DNA from: Gamsiella multidivaricata
Taxonomy: Eukaryota; Mortierellomycota; Mortierellomycetes; Mortierellales; Mortierellaceae
Assembly: GCF_025024155.1 (NCBI RefSeq)
Contig: NW_026251810.1
Location: forward strand, 43,085 to 107,084
Length of the DNA: 64,000 nt
Reading direction: 5' to 3'
Each line of letters starts with the position of its first letter. Position 1 is the first letter of the stretch. The notes beneath the pieces are model-generated. The model saw only the letters and a program-made list of their open reading frames with translations. It had not been told where the DNA came from and ran no database searches. Positions 55,007 to 64,000 of this stretch are shown here, in pieces. Both the position numbers and the translations under genes were made by a program.

Positions 55007-56657
55007 ATGGATACCACATCGTTAGCGACATCGGCCACACCAGAGACTATTGCCGAGACTGTGCCTGTGCAGGTGCCCACCCTAGCCAGCAATGGCATGG
55101 ACTTCTTCTTCACAGAGGTCCCAGAACAGCTTCTGGGTGCCACTGAACTCGACGTTCAATTAAGTCCTCTGCTCCAGGATCGTATTGCACAGCTATGTCT
55201 GGTCAAGATGCGGCAGGCGTCCTCAGGACGAGAGTCTTTGGAACGACTGGCCCGCCTCTCTTGGTAAGGCCTGATTCTCAATTTCTCGCACATTATTTGT
55301 CAGCATATCCATGTCCACGGTTCCTTTGTCCTTTGCGAGCAACAACTATGTTCATTCCTCATTGACATAGTTCCTTTTGTCCTTTTTCTTCTTCTTTCTC
55401 CCCCTGTACTTCACCAGCTTCTGGCGTCGACTACAGACCGAAATGCTCCTTATGCCCTCGTTTTCGGCTCCTCAAGTTCCGGCCCCATTGGAGCAGTGGC
55501 TCACTGAATTTGCCGCACTAGAGCCATCTGCCCCTGTCTTGCAAGGATCAAACGACTTCAACTTGGGCCTAGATTTCCTAATGCCATCCCCAGGAGGACT
55601 GGGGCTGGATTTTGACATTTGGAACATCGATTCAACTCCACAGAATCTTGCAACGGACGCCGCTTTCACGTTTCCGTTTTCGCTTCAGACCCCGGCCTCT
55701 GGATTCCTGGAATTTTCCAGCATTCCTCCATTTCCAAGTAGTGTCAAACCTCCTTCCATGGAGCAGATGCAACCAGAGGCCATCATAGACACTTCTTCGA
55801 TCGCAAGCCAGCAACAAGGGACAGATATCATGCAGACGGAATCTCCAGTCGACCCCTTTGCTGCGTCTTCTCTCAGCTCTATTAGTAGCGTTGAAGTACC
55901 GCAGGACTTGCAACCCATGGGTGATACGACCGCATCAGAAGCGAACGCGGACCATCAAGCACTTCAGGTCACGGACTATGCAACCTTGGACAGTGGTATG
56001 GACGTGGACCTTCCGATACAGGACATGGCTCTAACGTCCCCGCCATCATCGCCTAGAAAGAGACGTGCATCTAATACCACCAGGAGATCTGCGGGGAGCC
56101 AGCGCCGTGGACGCAAGACAATCAAAACCATCCGGCAAAGAAGGACGAAAAATGATACCGCGTCGTTTGCAATCAAATATGCCTCCGCGACGGACGCGAT
56201 GGGTGACATAGAGGAAGACGTAGGGCATGCCAGCCGAATCAAACGCCGACGTGGTAGCGAGGACTCTTCCTCATCCGATTCCAGCCCTGAGTCAGCCCCC
56301 TCATCACCTCGAACTCCTCCTTCAACTTATGACGGGTCCAACGTGTCATCAGCGGCAACTGATCTTTCTCCGCCATCCCAGCCGTTATACCAGCTCAGTT
56401 CTCAGTTGTGCAACAACAAGGTCAATTCTATTTGTTCGTCTGCTAAAAGTGACTGCAAGGGTACTATGTCCCCTACTGCGGGGCAGGACCTTTCGCTGGG
56501 CAACAAGACCTCCCATCTTGCAACCGCTATTGTCGTCGAGGGTCTTGTCAACTTGAAGCATATGGAGGATGGTGACGACGCCGGGGGTCTCTCCGCGGTA
56601 TCAGCAACCAGAATTTCATCACACCGCCCATCGACTCGTCCATTCGGCCACTCATGA
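55007..56657 (+). CDS. Unrecognised Ser-rich nuclear-type protein
   Basis: Two exons, 55007-55263 and 55418-56657 (donor TG|GTAAGG, acceptor ACCAG, phase 2), giving 498 aa. The ATG lies in good context (ACCGCCATGG). The N-terminus has an ordered-looking segment (LSPLLQDRIAQLCLVKMRQA) continuing across the junction into FWRRLQTEMLL. The middle is acidic and hydrophobic (GLGLDFDIWNID, a possible activation-type segment). It is followed by Ser/Gln/Met sequence, a SPPSSPRKRR phosphosite and basic motif, a strongly basic block (SQRRGRKTIKTIRQRR), and a Ser/Pro tail with IKRRRGSEDSSSSDSSPES. Composition suggests a regulatory nuclear protein with several nuclear signals. No domain known to me. Confidence 0.75.
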
Positions 56658-57300
56658 GCCTCGACTCGTTCCTGTGCAGGTTGCGCGCTGGCAATTGTTG
56701 CCTCTATGCGCTCAAGTATTCCCTTATCCTTGTTTTTGACACTTTTTTATTATTATCAATCTGTACAACATTCATCACAATGTTCACGATCGTGGCGATA
56801 TCGATATCCGACAAAGTAATATCCTCTCGTCTCTTCTCTTTCTCTTTCTTCTTTACTTTTCTTTTTTCACGTTTCTCTTTATTTGTCGCAGAGAACAGGA
56901 AGTGTTGAATCGTGTCACCTCCTTGCCCATCTGTTGCGGTAAGGTATCTCTAGTTTTGTTCTTTTATTTTGATGTACTATACGACCTTGATAATGCCCGA
57001 TTTTACACGATTGCGAATTGCCTAGGACTTTGTTCAATTTAGCTTTAATGGAATAAAAAATGTTCTGAATCATTACTTCCAATGAAGATAGTAAATAACG
57101 AATCTGATCTGATAAGAATGCTTGTCGCACTTCCCTCTTGTCATTCTCGTCTGCCATAATCTCTCTCATCCCTACAACCCCCCACATAGACATAGCCTAG
57201 TCTTCTTCGTCCAGTTGCTGCTTTTCTCAACAATTGCTCCAACTAGGTTATTGACTCGCTCATTCATCGGCCAGCGGAATCAGAACTCTTGGCGACAGGA

Positions 57301-60148
<2,848 letters not shown>

Positions 60149-60326
60149 AGAAATAAAGTCGAGATGAGACTCAAGCCGTCCATCTTTGCCAGCTTTTGTT
60201 TTGCATAGCCTTTGCCCGTCATCGTCGTTGTTGTCTTCTACCTCTAAAAGTCTGTATGGTGTGAATATGAGAAGGATCGGCTCCACTTGTCACTGGCGTT
60301 TTCAAATCCACTGCCTATAATTTCGC

Positions 60327-60349
60327 CCCCCCCCCCCCCCCCCCCCCCC
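60327..60349. repeat. Poly-C homopolymer, about 23 bases
   Basis: An uninterrupted C run downstream of TAH18, between it and the transposon nest. Rare in this AT-leaning intergenic DNA and able to form i-motif or G-quadruplex structure. Confidence 0.85.
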
Positions 60350-61407
60350 ACTTTCCCGCTACCTATCCCAACAGTCTTCTGGTCCAATTCCCCCAAGTAA
60401 GCAACACATACTGTACGCCTCGGTTACGACAGCGCCCCATTCACCATCCCATAACAAGGCGTTTGAAAGATATGTAAACGATAACGGTGAGGGTCTAGCA
60501 CAAAACTCGAGAATGAAAACACGCATGCATCGCAGTACAGTCAAAACTGGCTTAACCTAAACTGGATTAACGGAAAATCTGGGTTAAAGAAAGCTTTTCT
60601 TCGGTCCCAACGAAAAACATATGGGGGTTTTCAGGAATCGGGTTAAAGTCAAAAGGAAAGGTTTCTCTGGTTCTTGACCCTTTGTTAAGCTAAATCCAAA
60701 AATAGTTACATGGGATTTGTGCGTACAGTTTATTTGCCTTTGGCAAACATCTCAAGGAGTGTCGTTTGCTGTAGGCCAGACACGCGCCTGCTGTCAGCGA
60801 AGTCTCTCATTCTGCAGGTGGCAGCAATGTTTTTTGATTGATCTGTATCCTGCTGCTCGAAATATAGTCGAATTGTGTCCAGCATCTGACATGCAAGAAT
60901 GGACTTCACTATAGGCTCTTCTGCCGCGTCATCGTCACTGTCTAACTCCTCGCCCTCTATATCCTCCTCCCCACTAGCAGCAAGGATTTCTGCGGCGTAT
61001 ATTATCGGGTTTGGGATCTCACCGATTATGTTTTCCTCTGGAATATTCAGTAGCGCTGATATATCCATAGGGTCCCTATACAGCCGGGCCTGTCCTTGCT
61101 TAAGATCGTTCACAGCCTCTTGGTCCAACAGATTGTCTTCAACAGGTGCCAACAAAGCGCTCTCGGATCGAATATTACAGTGGCGAAAGCAGTTGAATAT
61201 AGTTGTCGCTTTTACATCACGCCATGCAGACACGGCCATCTCAATTGCTTCTCTAATGCTGACAAACGAATAATCCTAAGGCTTTTCTAAAAAGGCTCCT
61301 GCTGGCCGTTGGATGTTGAGTGCCACATCCATCTCCTTGCGCCTCTTTTGCGAAGGAAGGGTCTCAATGCGGTGAATGATGTGCTTTGTCAGGCGGCGGT
61401 GATAATA

Positions 61408-61689
61408 GCTGGCAGAGTCGAATAACATGAAGACTCAAGCTTATTATCCGAGGGCCAGGACCATATATGTGTTATCTTCTTTTATTGAAATAAAACGCGA
61501 AAATCCAGAAACTACCCGTAAGGAAAAAATGAAATAAATTCTGCTCGTATACCATGAATGCCTACTATCTTCTCAAAGGAGAGCCAGGGCGCGCAGAAAT
61601 GAACCAGGGTGGGAAAAGAGGGTGGGACATATATGGTCCTGGCCCTCGGATACTAAGCTTGAGTCTTCATGTTATTCGACTCTGCCAGC
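61408..61689. mobile_element. TA-flanked MITE with about 63-bp inverted repeats
   Basis: The left arm at 61406-61470 and the right arm at 61627-61691 are inverted copies with about one mismatch. The termini are TA|GCTGGCAGAGTCGAATAACA and its complement ending GCCAGC|TA, consistent with a TA target-site duplication. Total about 282 bp with no coding. It lies exactly where the transposase reading frame resumes, so it is nested in the older Tigger element. Confidence 0.7.
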
Positions 61690-61691
61690 TA

Positions 61692-62045
61692 ATAACCATT
61701 TTCCTAGAAGCTTAGATCCTTTACAATAGATGACCAAGCGCTCACGCGGGTACTCCATACTTTATAACGCGCTAGATACTCTACATGCCTGAAGAGATCT
61801 AGACGCATCCTTTTTTATCTTTATTCTTCTATATAAGCTGGAGTGTGTTCCCCTCCAAGATTAGTTGCTCAGTTCCTACTACACGAATAAACATTCTTCT
61901 TCCATACACTTACCTGCCTACCATGCCTCTCGAACACTCGAGCCCCCCACGACTTGTAAGTCTTGTCAACTTACTCTTGAGCTTGATCCGTGGTTGACTC
62001 GACTCTTGATATCCAAACCTTCCTCGCTCCATCGCGTCACACCAG
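61692..62045. mobile_element. Further insertion of uncertain type, possibly a solo LTR
   Basis: About 350 bases separate the MITE from the upper transposase segment and do not match transposase. On the plus strand it has a TATA-like ATATAAGC, an AATAAA near 61885, and CT-rich sequence. On the minus strand it begins TGTGACGCGATGG next to the transposase break. This resembles an LTR but I cannot define a matching CA end. Confidence 0.35.
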
Positions 62046-62483
62046 TGGTTGGAGTTTGGAAGTTGTGTTGGCCGGAAGATAAAGGATTGTTGTGTTTGTC
62101 AGCTCTGGAAGTTTCTTGAGTTTAGAGCCACTGTGCCCTGTAAAGTTGTCAAGTAAAAGGAGCGCCTTTCGTTGTTTGATCTTCATCCTGATGTCAAACT
62201 GTGTCAGCCAGCTGCTGAATATCTCCGTCGTCATCTAGGTGGATTTATTATGATAGTAGCTGCAGCCCAGGTTAGCGACATTTATGTTCTTGAAAGACCG
62301 AGGGTTCTTGGAGTGACCGACAACAAGGGGCGGCAACTTGTCCGAACCGTCACCGTTGCAGCAGAATGCAAGTTTAATCCTCTCTTTTATCTGCTTCCGA
62401 CCTTCCAGTTTCGTATTAGCCAAGGACCTGTCAGACTAGAGTATATAGGCGCAACACGGTAGAGTTAGTAGAAAAAATACACC

Positions 62484-62891
62484 TGTAAGAGTTTTGTGTG
62501 GAAGAGCTGACAAGGTGAGTCTTGGGACAAGAGGATACTGGAGACAGGGAACTTTATGACAGGGACTAGGACTAGACAAGACTGACTAACTAGCTAGACT
62601 AGGCGCGTCCTTTTATAGTTGTCTACAGCTTGAGTATTACTAAGCTGGGTCTTACTAATAAAGAGAGTGTTCTGGATGGATCTGGCTGTAGGTGGGTATC
62701 TGCAAATAGTCAGGAGTCGGAGGGGTTCTAGGGTGGAATCAGAGGTTTATTCGATGATTGATTACTGTCTAATCCTACGTTTGAAGGGCTCTTATATACT
62801 AGACACAGTTGTGTTGGAATGCTCTAGAAACTAGGCGCAGCATGGTTATGACCATGACATCATTCTCGAATAAACAGTTGTACCTGTTGCA
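62484..62891 (-). repeat. 3' LTR of a Ty3/gypsy retrotransposon
   Basis: Minus strand: starts TGCAACAG just after a polypurine tract (AAGATGGGGAGG, 62903-62892) that follows the pol stop, and ends CTTACA at 62484. Start and end form the imperfect TGYAA inverted ends typical of LTRs. Length about 408 bp. It contains a TATA-like CTATAAAAGG and an AATAAA. Confidence 0.65.
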
Positions 62892-62914
62892 CCTCCCCAT
62901 CTTAAAAAAAAACG

Positions 62915-64000
62915 TTACTCCTTTTCACGCTTGGCCTCGAACTCTGCTAGGGCCTCCTTAGCATTGACCAATGACGCCTTTGGCTCCCAGGTTGCCTCTT
63001 CCAGTGGGTATCCTTTCCATTGAACGAGCCATTTAGGTGTCCTACCAAATATTTTGTGATCCAGAATGCGTTCTACTTCGAACTCTTCTTCTCCATCAAT
63101 GAGCTCCGGTGAAGGTCGAGGCGGTATGCGATCGCCGAACTCAGTTGGTGACTCGGTGTAAAGACGGAGCAAATCGGCATTGAACACAGGATGTTGGTGC
63201 ATATTGGGTGGCAGGTCGATCTTGAATGCGTTGTCATTGACCTGCTCGACAATCCTGTAAGGGCCGATATATCGCGGTTCCAGCTTTCTTGAGGGTCGAT
63301 TGGCATGTGCTGCGACCGAGAGGTGTTCTGTGCTAAGAAGTACCCTGTCTCCGACGCCGAACGGCACGTTACTGCGGAATTTATCTGCTTGCTGCTTCTG
63401 GCGGTCCTGAGCAGCGACGATGGCATCCTGGGCGCGAGCGAGAGCAGCCGACTGAGCAGCCACGAAGTCTGAGACTGATGGCACGTTGGTGGTGGACGGC
63501 TTCAAAAGTGATGCAGGCACGAGAGGGTGGTGACCATAATTGAGAAAAAAGGGCGAAAATCCTGTCGTTGGGTTTACCGAATTGTTGTACGCAAACTCGA
63601 GCATCGGCAAGAACAGATCCCAGTCCTTTTGGTTATACGAAATGTAAGAGCGCAGCATCTCTTCGAGCGTTCGATTGGCACGTTCCGTTTGGCCGTCCGT
63701 CTGAGGGTGATATGCCGTTGACATGTTCAATTTGGTCCCCATCATCTTCATTAATGCCGTCCAGAATTTGCCTGTGAAGCGAGAGTCGCGGTCCGAGACG
63801 ATGGCGCGCGGCATACCATGCAAGCGGAAGACTTGCTCGAAAAATAATCGGGCGACGTCGGTGGCGGAGTCCGTGGTATGACTAGCACAAAAATGGACCT
63901 GCTTGGACAACTTATCTACAATGACCGTGATCGCATCGACTCCACGGCTTGTTTTGGGAAGTGACACGATGAAATCCATGGAGACTGTATCCCATCGCTG
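62915..64000 (-). CDS. Ty3/gypsy Pol C-terminus: integrase and chromodomain (partial)
   Basis: Open to the window edge (5' part outside); stop at 62915. Integrase core: VIVDKLSKQVHF (first Asp), IVSDRDSRFTGKFW (second Asp) and HPQTDGQTERANRTLEEMLR (Glu). It is followed by the GPY/F module (PRYIGPYRIVEQV) and a C-terminal chromodomain (FEVERILDHKIF, then WLVQWKGYPLEEATWEP). That arrangement defines the chromovirus branch (Tf1/MAGGY-like), whose chromodomain steers integration to heterochromatin. No stop or frameshift in the visible 361 codons, so this copy may be young. Confidence 0.92.
   Translation of the reverse strand, partial: QRWDTVSMDFIVSLPKTSRGVDAITVIVDKLSKQVHFCASHTTDSATDVARLFFEQVFRLHGMPRAIVSDRDSRFTGKFWTALMKMMGTKLNMSTAYHPQTDGQTERANRTLEEMLRSYISYNQKDWDLFLPMLEFAYNNSVNPTTGFSPFFLNYGHHPLVPASLLKPSTTNVPSVSDFVAAQSAALARAQDAIVAAQDRQKQQADKFRSNVPFGVGDRVLLSTEHLSVAAHANRPSRKLEPRYIGPYRIVEQVNDNAFKIDLPPNMHQHPVFNADLLRLYTESPTEFGDRIPPRPSPELIDGEEEFEVERILDHKIFGRTPKWLVQWKGYPLEEATWEPKASLVNAKEALAEFEAKREKE

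Larger units (their letters stand above)
60730..62460 (-). pseudogene. Tigger/pogo DDE transposase, broken
   Basis: Upper part (about 62460-62046): SLANTKLEGRKQIKERI, LAFCCNGDGSDKLPPLVVG, then LLLLDNFTGHSG (the second catalytic Asp in LLLDN) and LYLPANTTSKLQPL, the canonical CHPANxTSxLQPLD region of pogo-like transposases. The frame then stops matching at about 62045. The lower part resumes at about 61404 (YYHRRLTKHII), continues through VSAWRDVKATTIFNCFRH and the acidic C-terminal domain, and ends FAKGK at 60730. Breaks: a frameshift near 62437 (SSL to DRSL), a 640-base insertion, and an in-frame TAG near 61277 (EKP, stop, DYSF). The third catalytic Asp region is lost or disrupted by the insertion. 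Inactive. Confidence 0.8.
60538..62483 (-). mobile_element. Decayed Tigger/pogo-type DNA transposon
   Basis: The left end starts with TA then CAGTCAAAACTGGCTTAACC, a Tigger-like terminal inverted repeat with further TTAA-rich sub-repeats up to about 60710. The transposase relic reads on the minus strand. The partner inverted repeat at the right is missing; the element runs into an LTR at 62484. So the copy is 5' truncated and is also interrupted internally. Confidence 0.75.

Overview
The window looks like a chromosomal segment of an early-diverging filamentous fungus, most likely Mucoromycota and probably Mortierellaceae. That placement is inferred from the gene set and gene style; no marker locus is present. 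Genes carry many short GT-AG introns with TAG or CAG acceptors. Proteins are swollen by Gln, Asn, Ser and Pro tracts. The window encodes an Integrator subunit and a GDP-fucose-type transporter, both common in early-diverging fungi but absent from the model yeasts.

Layout. 1-12.1 kb (all minus strand): a LARGE-like GT49 membrane glycosyltransferase, a secreted His-rich/Lys-Glu-rich protein and a four-exon C2H2 zinc-finger factor. 12.1-22.6 kb: a 10.5-kb gene-poor stretch with simple repeats and a minisatellite. 22.6-35.9 kb: MSH2 (minus, 13 coding exons, with a last exon lying beyond a 2-kb intron), divergent from INTS8 (plus), which converges on an SLC35C1-type nucleotide-sugar transporter (minus). 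36-40.8 kb: a poor region with two diverged copies of a 220-bp unit and a small inverted-repeat element. 40.9-49 kb: NOT4/CNOT4 (minus), divergent from WDR70 (plus). 49-57 kb: three or four unrecognised genes. 57.3-60.1 kb: the diflavin reductase Tah18/NDOR1. 60.3-64 kb: a nest of transposons made of a decayed Tigger/pogo element carrying insertions, then the 3' LTR and integrase-chromodomain end of a Ty3/gypsy chromovirus that runs off the window.

Most conserved genes are housekeeping: mismatch repair, snRNA/Pol II transcription (Integrator), mRNA decay and ubiquitination (CCR4-NOT), chromatin or DNA-damage WD40, cytosolic Fe-S electron supply, and Golgi glycosylation. Two pairs share short divergent promoters (MSH2/INTS8, 178 bp; NOT4/WDR70, 287 bp). 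Splice models were built by hand. Each junction was accepted when a GT(or GC)-AG pair, the reading phase and family homology agreed; where they did not, this is stated.
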